From Corynebacterium pseudodiphtheriticum DSM 44287 (GTDB taxonomy: Bacteria; Actinomycetota; Actinomycetes; Mycobacteriales; Mycobacteriaceae): a stretch of DNA of 64,000 nucleotides. Location of the stretch: contig NZ_JIAH01000009.1 in NCBI RefSeq assembly GCF_000688415.1, positions 1 through 64,000 on the forward strand, given 5' to 3'. The position numbers were made by a program, and so were the translations under genes. This document shows positions 38,079-46,910 of this stretch, one piece after another. The notes below the pieces were generated by a model, which ran no database searches, was not told the DNA's origin, and saw only the letters and a program-made list of their open reading frames with translations. Within the stretch, counting starts at the first letter, position 1; each line of letters begins with the position of its first letter.

Positions 38079-39800
38079 ATGACTTACATAACATCTGAGA
38101 CGTCGTCGCAAAGCAGTCCCACAGAGACACCCACAGACTCGTCCACCGCCCCCATAGTCATCGTCGGCTCCGGCTTGGCGGGCATGGTTGCAGCCTACGA
38201 GGCATTACAAGGCGGGAAACAGGTCGTAATCCTCGACCAAGAAAACCGCAATAACTTGGGCGGCCAAGCTTTCTGGTCGCTGGGTGGTTTGTTTTATGTG
38301 GGAAGCCCGGAGCAAAAATTGATGCGGGTGAGCGATTCTTATGAGCTCGCCTGGCGCGATTGGGAAAACAGCGCGGATTACGACGACGCTCCCCATGATC
38401 GCTGGCCGAAGGCCTGGGGCCAGGCATACGTGCAGTTCGCGGCCGGTGAAAAACGCGAATATTTAAAAAAGCTGGGGCTCAATGTCTTGCCGACGATTGG
38501 CTGGGCCGAGCGTGGTAGCGGCGATGCCAGTGGCCATGGCAATTCCGTTCCACGATTCCACCTCACCTGGGGCACCGGCCCAGAAGTGGTGCGGGTTTTC
38601 CGCGAACCACTCGAACGGGCAGAAGCAACCGGACAACTCACCTGGCGCTTCCGCCACCGCGTGGAAGGCCTGCTACAAGACGAGTCCGGCCGAGTCACCG
38701 GTGTACGTGGAGTGGAATTAGCAGCCGATGATGCGCTACCCCGTGGCCAGGCCTCAAGCAGAAAAGCCGTGCGCAAATTTCAACTGAATGCAGCATCCGT
38801 GGTCATCGCCACCGGCGGAATCGGAGGCAATCTAGCAAAAGTACGCGCCAGCTGGCCAAGCGATCGCTGGGGCCCATGCCCCGACGATCTAGTAGCTGGC
38901 GTTCCAGCACACGTGGATGGCAGCGGCATCGACGTCGCCAAGCACGCCGGCGCAAACCTAGTGAATACGGACAGAATGTGGCATTATCCCGAGGGAATGC
39001 ACAATTGGGACAGCATCTGGCCGCACCATGGCATCCGCATTATCCCCGGGCCGTCGCCGTTGTGGCTGGATGCTACCGGCAAGCGCTTGCCAACGAACCT
39101 GTTTCCGGGCTCCGATAACCTCGCTGCATTGAGCCATATTGGTAAAACAGGCCACGGCTATTCCTGGTTTTTGTTGAACTCCACCATCGCGGATAAGGAA
39201 TTCATCTTTTCTGGTTCCGAACAAAACCCAGATTTAACGCAGAAAACAATTCGGCAGCTGGCCAGCAAGCTTGGGCCGAAAACACACCCGGCCGTGCAGG
39301 CTTTCAAAGACCATGGCGTGGATTGGGTGATCGCCGATAACCTCGATGAGTTAACCGCAAAAATGGCCGCGCTTGCCGACGACGGCCTGCTGGACCGCGA
39401 GCGCGTCGCACGCACCGTGGCTGATCGGGATTCCCAGCTGGATAACCCGTTTTCCAAGGATGCCCAGGTGAATTATCTGCGCACGGCCCGGAAATTTCTG
39501 GGCGATAAGATCGTGCGCGCTGCCGCACCGCACAAACTCGCCGATGCGAAACATGGGCCGCTCATTGCTGTACGGCTGCAGGTATTAACCCGCAAAACCC
39601 TGGGCGGGCTGGAAACAGACCTTTCGGGGCGCTGCCTCGATTCAGACGGCAACATCATCCCTGGTTTGTTTGCTTGCGGGGAGGCAGCTGGTTTCGGCGG
39701 TGGCGGCATGCACGGCAAGAATGCGCTGGAAGGCACCTTCTTAGGCGGCTGCATTCATTCCGGCAAACGCGTGGGAGAAGCGCTCGCGAAAGACAAATAA
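38079..39800 (+). CDS. FAD-binding dehydrogenase (fumarate reductase/KstD-like)
   Basis: The 573-residue flavoprotein has the FAD dinucleotide motif VIVGSGLAGMVAAYEAL after a ~20-residue Thr/Ser-rich start, GGQAFWSLGGLF for flavin contacts, VVIATGGIGGN, and the C-terminal FACGEAAGFGGGGMHGKNALEG that closes the FAD site. It belongs to the FAD_binding_2 family (3-ketosteroid dehydrogenase/fumarate reductase flavoproteins). The substrate cannot be read from the sequence. It is monocistronic, with a hairpin after it. Confidence 0.85.
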   Translation: MTYITSETSSQSSPTETPTDSSTAPIVIVGSGLAGMVAAYEALQGGKQVVILDQENRNNLGGQAFWSLGGLFYVGSPEQKLMRVSDSYELAWRDWENSADYDDAPHDRWPKAWGQAYVQFAAGEKREYLKKLGLNVLPTIGWAERGSGDASGHGNSVPRFHLTWGTGPEVVRVFREPLERAEATGQLTWRFRHRVEGLLQDESGRVTGVRGVELAADDALPRGQASSRKAVRKFQLNAASVVIATGGIGGNLAKVRASWPSDRWGPCPDDLVAGVPAHVDGSGIDVAKHAGANLVNTDRMWHYPEGMHNWDSIWPHHGIRIIPGPSPLWLDATGKRLPTNLFPGSDNLAALSHIGKTGHGYSWFLLNSTIADKEFIFSGSEQNPDLTQKTIRQLASKLGPKTHPAVQAFKDHGVDWVIADNLDELTAKMAALADDGLLDRERVARTVADRDSQLDNPFSKDAQVNYLRTARKFLGDKIVRAAAPHKLADAKHGPLIAVRLQVLTRKTLGGLETDLSGRCLDSDGNIIPGLFACGEAAGFGGGGMHGKNALEGTFLGGCIHSGKRVGEALAKDK

Positions 39801-39836
39801 CCTGCCCCTGGGGCATAACTGTGCCCTTGGAGCAGG
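39801..39836 (+). terminator. Hairpin after the flavoprotein gene
   Basis: CCTGCCCCTGGGGCA pairs imperfectly with TGCCCTTGGAGCAGG across a 6-base loop immediately after the TAA. It is a plausible terminator although the T run is short. Confidence 0.5.
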
Positions 39837-39890
39837 TTAGCGCGGGCTTGTCAGGGCCCTGTTGAAGCGCAGGTAGTTTCAGCGCTCATA

Positions 39891-40568
39891 TTAAAAGTCG
39901 CGCAGGATGCGCTGTGCCAGAGGCTCAGACGATGCTGGGTTCTGGCCGGTGTAAAGGTTGCGATCTACCTCGACGTATGGCTGCATCGGATCGGTCTGCT
40001 TAAAGTCAGCACCGAGTTCACGCAGCCGAGTCTCAACTACCCACTTGGCGGCTGCGATGGTCTCCTCGCCTTCTTCGGCGTTGGTAAACCCAGTCATGGT
40101 GTAACCCTTAAGCGGCCAGTTGTCATTGTCCATGGCAAGCAAAGCAGCTGGAGCGTGGCATACCAGGGAAAGCGCACGACCGGATTCAATACGGTCCTGC
40201 AGCAGTTTGGCGGAATCCTGGTCATAAGCCAAGTCTTCCATCGGGCCGTGACCACCAGGGTAAAAGACGAGGTCATAGTCAGCCTCGTTAATATCAGCCA
40301 GATTAAGCGGATTGTTCAGCTCCGAGCCGATCTCTCCGAGGTAATTCTCGTATTCTGCGCGCTCGCTGTCGGACAGAACATCGAGGCTGTACTGGTCTAC
40401 TACTGGGGCCTTGGCATTTGGCGTCGCGAAGTCAATGTTCCATCCAGCGTTTTTGAATACGCGGTGTGGAGCAATCAGCTCTTCGGCCCAGTAACCGGTA
40501 GGGCGGGCGCTGCCGTCGGCCAGTGTCCATTTATCTGCAGCGGTAACTACGAATAGTGCGGAAGGCAT
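39891..40568 (-). CDS. DJ-1/PfpI family protein (Hsp31-like)
   Basis: The 225-residue protein has the class I glutamine-amidotransferase-like fold: the nucleophile elbow LSLVCHAPAALLA holds the reactive Cys, with DLVFYPGGHGPMEDL upstream supplying the Glu/His region and an early Glu in YWAEELIAPHRVF. Members act as glyoxalase III/deglycases or chaperones. An excellent AAGGAGG lies before the ATG. It is monocistronic and convergent with the flavoprotein gene. Confidence 0.85.
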   Translation of the reverse strand: MPSALFVVTAADKWTLADGSARPTGYWAEELIAPHRVFKNAGWNIDFATPNAKAPVVDQYSLDVLSDSERAEYENYLGEIGSELNNPLNLADINEADYDLVFYPGGHGPMEDLAYDQDSAKLLQDRIESGRALSLVCHAPAALLAMDNDNWPLKGYTMTGFTNAEEGEETIAAAKWVVETRLRELGADFKQTDPMQPYVEVDRNLYTGQNPASSEPLAQRILRDF

Positions 40569-40810
40569 AACTTCCTCCTTGTATATAGTTGAGCTATCTA
40601 ATGTTCTTCAGATGTGTTGTACCCGCAAGTGCGTTGCACCCGGGAGGACAACGACGCCAAGAATACGCTTCGCTGGATCTTCGTTGGCGAGATTTTTCTT
40701 CATGAGTCTTGCGGCAGAGGCAGAACAATGCCGCAATTTCGGGCCGGAAATTCGCACCCATAGCGACATAACTGCTGTTCAAGGCGGCATCGAGAGAAAA
40801 TGCGATATGC

Positions 40811-41044
40811 ATGAAGCCCAAATGCTGCACCCTGCGAAAAAAGATGATTTGTCAACTATTTCACATTCTCGGGGCCCTAGTTGCTAGCGGAAAATGTCGA
40901 TTTCCGGTCTATTTCGCCGCCCGAGAAGAAACTACAGAAATCCAATATGAGGTTCTCAAAGAAGTTCTCGGACTTACCGAAGCCAACACTTTTTCATCCA
41001 CAGGCGCCGAGAGGAATTGGACGAATTAGCGTCCTTAAAACGCG
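40811..41044 (+). pseudogene. Winged-helix regulator remnant
   Basis: A frame reads RFPVYFAAREETTEIQYEVL then KEVLGLTEANTFSS, which resembles helices 2-3 of ArsR/MarR-like winged-helix regulators (repressors with LT-x-AN-LSSHL-x-x-LEE). Around 41000 the sequence shifts frame to pieces readable as EELDELASLK or GRISVLKT, the expected wing. No start or end domain is intact. It is a low-confidence call based on pattern only; otherwise 40569-41065 holds nothing I recognise. Confidence 0.35.
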
Positions 41045-41065
41045 AATCACAGCAACCTTGTGTCT

Positions 41066-41518
41066 ATGAGGTTACAAGCAGCATTTATCCCGACAGCGGT
41101 AGCATTTTCTATGCTATCGGCGTGCTCCACAGCCGAGAGCGAACCTCCGACGCCGCAAACGCACGTTCCAGTCTCCACGTCCCCAACATCACAGGCCACG
41201 GCAACACAGCCCCAAGAAGTACCTGGCTCCTCTGATGCCGCTGACTCCTCTGACGCCGAGCACAACGGCAAACCCACTGCACCAGTTCACAATGACCATG
41301 GAATGTTTACCGTAAAATGCCAAGTGTCAAAAACTGAATCAGATCATGGCATCGTCGGATACGTATACGGAAACCATAAAACCAGCATTCCCATCGCTGA
41401 GCAGGATGCCGAGCAGTTCGTCCCAAAATTCGGCCCCGGAAACGAGAAGCAAAATTGCAGCACGGTCGAAGAATACCTCCCTAGTGGAGCCTATGATCTG
41501 CATGACCAGGTGTTCTAA
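41066..41518 (+). CDS. Small lipoprotein
   Basis: The 150-residue product starts MRLQAAFIPTAVAFSMLSAC, a signal peptide ending in the lipobox LSAC, so it is predicted to be anchored to the outer face of the membrane by lipid. Residues 20-75 are a Thr/Ser/Pro/Ala-rich stalk. The C-terminal ~75 residues (HGMFTVKCQVSKTESD onward) form a small domain with two further cysteines (VKCQV and KQNCSTV) that could pair. I recognise no family. There is no clear ribosome-binding site; ATG 41066 fits the signal peptide. Confidence 0.6.
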   Translation: MRLQAAFIPTAVAFSMLSACSTAESEPPTPQTHVPVSTSPTSQATATQPQEVPGSSDAADSSDAEHNGKPTAPVHNDHGMFTVKCQVSKTESDHGIVGYVYGNHKTSIPIAEQDAEQFVPKFGPGNEKQNCSTVEEYLPSGAYDLHDQVF

Positions 41519-41577
41519 ACTAGCGGCATGACTACTCCAGATTCCTCCCAGATTCTGCCGCTGGCCCTGCCTAGAAT

Positions 41578-41972
41578 TTACACCCAGGCAAGTTGATTGG
41601 TGGCGGCCCCGGCGCGTGGGACATAGCGGCTGGCAAGTTCTGCCAACACGGTGTTTTCCATGGACATGGTAACCGCGATATCGCCGGGCACGTGTTCGTC
41701 CGCCCAAGCCAGGATGCCTTCGGCGCTGGCGTCGTATAGCGCGTCGGCGTAGTTGGTGACGAGCTGCCGGTTGTGTGCCACAATGTCGTCGGCAAGCGGC
41801 TCCGTCGTGGTGGAAGCACCTGCTGGGGACTGTTCCAGGTCACGATAATTCTGCTCTGTGTGCGATGTTCCACGTGAAACATTGAGAAAATTCAGCGACC
41901 TGTGCAGGGAGTTCTGCGGCGCCTCGTTAGTGGACACCACCGGCTCGGGTTTGGTTTCCGGCGAAACCTCAT
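41578..41972 (-). pseudogene. cysH: Truncated PAPS/APS reductase remnant
   Basis: The ATG at 41972 overlaps the cysI stop, but that frame ends after about 26 codons. Another frame encodes TTTEPLADDIVAHNRQLVTNYADALYDASAEGILAWADEHVPGDIAVTMSMENTVLAELASRYVPRA, closely following the first 90 residues of corynebacterial CysH. The gene then stops with the catalytic two thirds, including the C-terminal ECGLH motif, missing. It cannot reduce activated sulfate. Confidence 0.88.
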
Positions 41973-42680
41973 GACAGGGCCTCCTCATCCGCACAGACAG
42001 TCCACTGCGCAAAAGACTCGCCCTTCTCGCGTTGCTGCTTGTAGTTCTCGTCGACGTGCACTCGCATTCGGGTAGTCGTTCAGGGAAATCGTCAGGCTGG
42101 AATCAATATCGCAAATGCGCTCTTCTAGCTCGTCGGCCGCCACCCGACCTGTGGGCGAACCCAAGATCACGCGCGGCACGTCACCGCAGCCCATCATCGT
42201 GGTCAGACCAACAGTATCCAGCCTGCGCCAAATCTCTGAGACATCCTCGACGCGGATCCAGTGCAGCTGGATATTCTGCCGGTCACTGAAATCCGCGGTA
42301 GACCGTGCGAAATCCCGGGAGACCTCACCGACGACGCGCAAGCTTTCCGGGGCGGCTTGGCCGCTGCCGAAACGCACGCGCATCATGAAATATTTATTTA
42401 GCAGCTCGTGGTTTTCTAATTGACCGGCGTATTCGCCACCGAGATTCAGTTTGCGCTGGGTATAAATGCCGAGCTATTTGAAGCACTTGCTGATGCCATC
42501 AGCAGAGATCGAATCAAAACCCTACTTGGAGTAGGTATCGATCACACGCTGCTTCACCTCGAAGGCTTCTTGTTCTTGCTTCACCTGCCCTTCTTTGTTC
42601 AGAGGACTGGTACCATCAATATTCCACTACCCTTCTGGTTTGGGTTTCCGCTTTGGGCGTGCGGATGCGTTTGTAGTCAT
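41969..42680 (-). pseudogene. cysI: Sulfite reductase (ferredoxin) remnant
   Basis: From ATG 42680 one frame gives MTTNASARPKRKPKPEG, TAG, WNIDGTSPLNKEG, a long match, TAG after TYSK, TAG after CFK, then LGIYTQRKLNLGGEYAGQL and a long match from YFMMRVRFGSG to PRVILGSPTGRVAADEL. A jump then leads to ELEER and LNDYPNASA, where LNGCPNSCA is expected (both cluster cysteines lost). After a frame change the tail HVDENYKQQREKGESFAQW ends at TGA 41969. Three stops and about 300 missing codons make it dead. Orientation and the divergent fprA match the C. glutamicum cys locus. Confidence 0.93.
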
Positions 42681-43019
42681 AAAATGCCTCACTAAACGGT
42701 TTCGGCGATGTGCAGGTGTTTTAGTCGGGGCTAGTTGTAGATTTTGCTGTTCAACCGGAAATTCACAATCCCGGTCAAACCAATTCGTTCACCCTATGTG
42801 AACAGGTCGGTCTATTTGACTCATGTAAAAATACTGCATGCGACCTGGAGTAATGTGGCCCACATCATTTGAATTTAAATCGCTAGCTAGCAAAATAGAG
42901 ACAAATAGGTTCAAATAGATCTTGCTTGCTTAACGCGAACCGAATAAGCGCGTGATCACGCACGCGCAGAAGAACGCACTCGCACGAGAAACCAACCAAG
43001 AAAGGCGCTATACACACGA
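42681..43019. promoter_or_regulatory. Divergent cysI-remnant / fprA promoter region
   Basis: These 339 bp hold no gene. A 12-bp perfect palindrome GCGTGATCACGC (42950-42961) lies 58 bp before fprA, and AAATAG recurs three times at 11-13 bp steps near 42891-42920. In relatives this region is controlled by sulfur regulators (McbR, CysR); I cannot place their sites with confidence. Confidence 0.4.
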
Positions 43020-44444
43020 ATGGCTACTTCTAATGCAGCAGCATCCAACCAGACCGACGCAGTGACCACCAACCCCAACACCGAAGGCGATAAACCACTG
43101 AAGATCGCCGTCGTCGGTGCAGGCCCAGCGGGTATTTACGCCTCCGATATCCTGATTAAAAAGACCGGCGGCAACGTCGATATTGATTTGCTCGACCGCA
43201 TGCCCACCCCGTTCGGCTTGATCCGCTACGGCGTGGCTCCGGATCACCCACGCATTAAGGGCATCATCAAGTCGCTGCACCGCGTGCTCAGCAACGAGAA
43301 GATACGCTTTATCGGCAACGTCGAAGTTGGCCGCACCATCAGCGTCGAAGAACTGAAGGATCATTACGACGCCGTTATTTTCTCCACCGGTGCCGTCGAC
43401 GACCGGGACCTGAACATCCCGGGCGCCGACCTAGAGGGTGTCTGGGGTGCCGGCGAGTTCGTCGGCTTCTACGACGGCAACCCTCACTTTGAGCGCAATT
43501 GGGATTTGTCCGCCGAGCAGGTCGCGGTCATCGGCGTCGGCAATGTGGGCCTGGATGTGTCCCGCATTTTGGCGAAGACGGGTGACGAGTTGAAGGTCAC
43601 CGAAATTCCAGACAATGTCTACGAATCACTGGCGCAAAACCAGGCCCACACCGTGCGCGTGTTCGGGCGCCGCGGCCCTGCCGAAGCAAAGTTCACCCCG
43701 CAGGAACTGAAAGAACTCGACCACTCGGACACCATCAACGTCGTCGTCGACCCGGAAGATATTGATTATGACGAATCCGGCGAGGCGGCACGTCGCGCAT
43801 CGAAGTCGCAAGATCAGGTGTGCCAGATTCTGGAACAGTACGCGATGCGCGACCCGAAAGAAGCACCACACACGCTGCAGATTCACTTCTTCGAAAACCC
43901 GGTGGAAATCATCGGCAAGGATGGCAAGGTTGCTGCACTGAAGACCGAGCGCACCGAGTTGACCGGCGACGGAAATGTGCAAGGCACCGGCGAATTTACC
44001 GAGTGGCCGGTACAAGCTGTCTACCGCGCGGTTGGTTACCGTTCGGTGGGCATCGAGGGTGTGCCGTTTGATGATCAGAAGCACGTCATCCCCAACGACG
44101 GCGGCCACGTACTCACAGAACCGAATGGCGAAATTGTGCCAAGCCTGTATACCACCGGCTGGATTAAGCGCGGCCCGGTTGGCCTGATTGGTAACACGAA
44201 ATCCGATGCCGCCGAGACCATCGGCATGCTGTTGGAGGATATTGCGGCCGGTAAGCTGTCTGCTGCCGACAACACCGACTTGGTGGAGTTGTTGGAATCC
44301 CGCGGCATCGAAGTGACCAACTGGGAGGGCTTCCAGTTGCTGGATGCCCGCGAAGTAGCTTTGGGTGAGGCCGAAGGCCGCGAGCGCAAAAAGCTCGTAG
44401 AGTTTGAAGAAATGCTTGAAGCCTCCCGTAACCCGCAGAGCTAA
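43020..44444 (+). CDS. fprA: Ferredoxin/adrenodoxin-NADP+ reductase
   Basis: The 474-residue flavoenzyme has the FAD motif VVGAGPAGIYASDILIKK, PFGLIRYGVAPDHPRIKGI typical of the adrenodoxin-reductase family, the NADP motif VIGVGNVGLDVSRIL and the C-terminal GWIKRGPVGLIGNTKSDA. It passes electrons from NADPH to ferredoxin. Its C. glutamicum counterpart is divergent from cysI and supplies electrons for sulfite reduction. Here it is intact although cysI and cysH are dead, so it must serve other ferredoxin users. Confidence 0.93.
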   Translation: MATSNAAASNQTDAVTTNPNTEGDKPLKIAVVGAGPAGIYASDILIKKTGGNVDIDLLDRMPTPFGLIRYGVAPDHPRIKGIIKSLHRVLSNEKIRFIGNVEVGRTISVEELKDHYDAVIFSTGAVDDRDLNIPGADLEGVWGAGEFVGFYDGNPHFERNWDLSAEQVAVIGVGNVGLDVSRILAKTGDELKVTEIPDNVYESLAQNQAHTVRVFGRRGPAEAKFTPQELKELDHSDTINVVVDPEDIDYDESGEAARRASKSQDQVCQILEQYAMRDPKEAPHTLQIHFFENPVEIIGKDGKVAALKTERTELTGDGNVQGTGEFTEWPVQAVYRAVGYRSVGIEGVPFDDQKHVIPNDGGHVLTEPNGEIVPSLYTTGWIKRGPVGLIGNTKSDAAETIGMLLEDIAAGKLSAADNTDLVELLESRGIEVTNWEGFQLLDAREVALGEAEGRERKKLVEFEEMLEASRNPQS

Positions 44445-44478
44445 CGGCGAGCGCTAAAAAGCTTCATTTTCTGCACGG

Positions 44479-44539
44479 CTTCACAGCTGCAAGCTCCGCG
44501 GCTCCCGGTTTCACGCCTGCGAGTTCCGCGGCTCCACGC
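44479..44539. repeat. Imperfect 29-bp tandem duplication
   Basis: GCTTCACAGCTGCAAGCTCC is followed by a near copy, GTTTCACGCCTGCGAGTTCC; both continue GCGGCTCC. It lies between fprA and its terminator. Confidence 0.5.
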
Positions 44540-44558
44540 CCCCGTAAAAAGCTGTACA

Positions 44559-44592
44559 AACCCAGATCTGTCTTGTCAGATCTGGGTTTTAT
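44559..44592 (+). terminator. Strong fprA terminator
   Basis: AACCCAGATCTG and CAGATCTGGGTT pair perfectly (12 bp) around a 6-base loop and are followed by TTATTATTT. Confidence 0.85.
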
Positions 44593-44693
44593 TATTTATT
44601 GACGGTCACGCCGGGCCGCGCGCTATTCCACGTTGGATTTGGCTGCGCGTCCAGCTTCGGCTTCCGTTAGATGCACCTGTGTCCAGGCCCGTT

Positions 44694-45047
44694 TTAGATT
44701 GGGGAAAGATCTGTCCACACCGGGTCACCGCCAAAAAGCATAACAACGGCATTAACTACGCTTCCCAGGATCATCAGCACGACACCAAGCGCGAATCCGA
44801 GGACAATCGCTATTATCTCTACGAAGAATAAGGCCGGAGCCAACAATAAAAGTGCGCGACTTCGGGCATAAAGCCCACACCCAAAAACAATTACCGCTGC
44901 GAGAGCAGTAACGAGCCAATACGCGAGGTCCCGGGAAGGCTCCTCGATGACCAATAACCATGAGAGCACATAAAATCCCATGACCACCCAGCCCGCGTAG
45001 AGCGCAATGTTTTGGCGAGACTTCTTGTTGCGAGTTATCAGGGACAT
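44694..45047 (-). CDS. Small membrane protein, four helices
   Basis: The 117-residue protein has four hydrophobic segments (about residues 14-34, 42-60, 63-82 and 83-105) after a basic start MSLITRNKKSRQN. An ideal AAGGAG precedes ATG 45047. It has no recognised family. It could be an accessory or immunity-type membrane protein, but nothing around it decides. Confidence 0.65.
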   Translation of the reverse strand: MSLITRNKKSRQNIALYAGWVVMGFYVLSWLLVIEEPSRDLAYWLVTALAAVIVFGCGLYARSRALLLLAPALFFVEIIAIVLGFALGVVLMILGSVVNAVVMLFGGDPVWTDLSPI

Positions 45048-45282
45048 GCTTTCTCCTTAGGTTTCGGAGGTAGTTTTAATTAAACGGTGTCTACTATCTT
45101 CCATAGTAATCCCAACAACACAATGGATGTGGTTATGATATAGCGCACTTCTTAATCTATCTTATTGTTTTACTAGCTCGTCAGGCTGTTTATGTGGCCG
45201 ACCAATTCATAGGTACGAATCGAACTGGGTAGAGCTGCCACGACATCAGAGTCGAAGACACTTAAAGATCATCATGAAATGC

Positions 45283-45492
45283 TCAGGTTTTATTTCGTTT
45301 AAGCAGCTGGGAAAATCTTCGAACATGCTGACGATCCATACCCAGACGTGTAAAGACCTCGTCAAGGTTGAAAAAGAGTCTTGGGGCGGCAACCTGTGAC
45401 ACGAAATAATGGAAATTAAGGCAAATTCCTAGGAACAAACCCCAGGGCACCTCACTGACTAAGGCGAAGAATACAAACCGAAAATGGCGCAC
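45283..45492 (-). CDS. Short hypothetical protein, coupled frame
   Basis: A GTG directly after the TGA of the preceding gene opens a 69-codon frame (MRHFRFVFFALVSEVPWGLF). It has one hydrophobic N-terminal half and a basic C-terminal half (GMDRQHVRRFSQLLKRNKT). The tight coupling argues for a real gene, but no ribosome-binding site or family support is visible. Confidence 0.35.
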   Translation of the reverse strand: MRHFRFVFFALVSEVPWGLFLGICLNFHYFVSQVAAPRLFFNLDEVFTRLGMDRQHVRRFSQLLKRNKT

Positions 45493-45720
45493 TCACCTAT
45501 GACTAACGCCGCCATTGGGATTAAACAGTCGGTAAACCAATCGGCCAGCCGCATACACAGCCAGGACACCCACCAGTATTAAAACCAGAGTGCGGTTAGC
45601 AGAATCTATCGCTAAATATACGCAAATTACCAGGACTGCCATTGCCAGGAAGAATACAGCTGCCTCACGGCCAATCGTCGGTGCTGGAGTCAACCGAATC
45701 AGGTCTTGAAAAACTTTCAT
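45493..45720 (-). CDS. Small two-helix membrane protein
   Basis: The 75-residue product begins MKVFQDLIRLTPAPTIGREA and has two adjacent hydrophobic segments (about residues 19-38 and 42-62), then a short polar tail. AAAGG lies about 9 bases before ATG 45720, which is preferred to an ATG nine codons upstream. No family is recognised. Confidence 0.5.
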   Translation of the reverse strand: MKVFQDLIRLTPAPTIGREAAVFFLAMAVLVICVYLAIDSANRTLVLILVGVLAVYAAGRLVYRLFNPNGGVSHR

Positions 45721-45964
45721 GAGAATCCCTTTCCCCTCGAGTTTCATTTATTTCTTGTATTTCCACTGTGCCAATTCTCTCGCCTGAAGCGTAGTGCCAA
45801 ATGTAGGCAGACGATATGAGCTTTATCATGCGCAACCAGCGGAAACCTGACCCACACCACACTGCAAGTAATGACAAAAGTCATCCCACCCTAATGATCT
45901 TTAACAGAGAAAATAATGATCAATCTTCGCGTGCAAACGATCGAATTTTTGCCAGCATAGAAGC

Positions 45965-46891
45965 ATGAACGAATCAACAAAACATGAAACAGTGCTCCAA
46001 GTCAGCGACCTTACCCGTAGTTATGGCCAGGGAACGAAAGCGTTCTGGGCCGTCAAAGGACTGAACTTCCATGTCTTCCGCGGCGATGTCTTCGGCCTTC
46101 TTGGCACCAACGGCGCTGGAAAAACATCTACGTTGGAGATTCTCGAAGGGCTAGCCCCTGCAACTTCTGGCAAAGTCAAGGTCTTCGGGCGCGACCCCTT
46201 CGATGATAGGGCTCTCATTCGTCCAAGAATGGGCATCATGCTCCAGTCGGGTGGGCTTCCCTCGCAGCTAACGGTAGAGGAAACTATCAAGATGTGGCAG
46301 GGCACATGCTCTAATCCCCGAGATCCAGAAGAAATACTTGCCGACGTCGAGCTATTACACCGACTTGATGTTCGGGTAGGGGCCCTCTCTGGCGGCGAGC
46401 AACGTCGGCTTGACCTCGGTTGTGCCTTGCTCGGAAATCCGGAACTTCTGTTCCTCGATGAGCCCACCACGGGACTCGATCCGGAATCTCGTAGAAATGT
46501 CTGGGATCTGCTCCTGCGACTCAAAAAACAGGGCGTGACGATGGTCCTAACCACCCACTATTTGGAAGAAGCCGAAACGCTTTGTGATCGTATCGCCATT
46601 ATGAATGAAGGAACCGTTGCACGTGAGGGCACGCTTTCCGAGCTGGTGAATTCGGTTTCCGCAGAGATCACGGTATCCAGCATCCATACCCCGCCCCGGC
46701 TTCCGGGTACCACCATCACCACCGAACAAAAACGCCACACAATCTATACAAAACAGCTACCCCAGGACACTCTCGCAGTTTTGGAGTGGGCACGTAAAAA
46801 CCAACTTGAGTTGGAACATTTTTCCGCTCGCCCTGCCTCCCTGGAAAAGGTGTTCATGAGCATCGCTGGCGACAAAAGACCATCAAACTAG
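45965..46891 (+). CDS. ABC exporter ATPase (DrrA/CcmA type)
   Basis: The 308-residue protein has Walker A GTNGAGKTS, signature LSGGEQRRLDLG and Walker B LLFLDEPTTGLDPE, with switch His in LTTHYLEEAE. A ~75-residue C-terminal extension follows that is usual in DrrA-like drug-export ATPases. It is the first gene of a four-gene run (ATPase, permease, kinase, regulator) on the + strand and lies 19 bp before its permease gene. Confidence 0.9.
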   Translation: MNESTKHETVLQVSDLTRSYGQGTKAFWAVKGLNFHVFRGDVFGLLGTNGAGKTSTLEILEGLAPATSGKVKVFGRDPFDDRALIRPRMGIMLQSGGLPSQLTVEETIKMWQGTCSNPRDPEEILADVELLHRLDVRVGALSGGEQRRLDLGCALLGNPELLFLDEPTTGLDPESRRNVWDLLLRLKKQGVTMVLTTHYLEEAETLCDRIAIMNEGTVAREGTLSELVNSVSAEITVSSIHTPPRLPGTTITTEQKRHTIYTKQLPQDTLAVLEWARKNQLELEHFSARPASLEKVFMSIAGDKRPSN

Positions 46892-46910
46892 CCGCAAAGG
46901 AGCGCAAACA

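Noticed and set aside
41520..41590. Short + strand frame starting MTTPDSSQILPLALPRI
   Set aside because: Only about 22 codons, ending inside the cysH remnant; no family is recognisable.
41969..42680. Recoding of TAG (suppression) in cysI
   Set aside because: All three early stops are TAG, which is striking, but the downstream deletions, lost cysteines and frame change show a dead gene; three stops of one kind can arise by chance.
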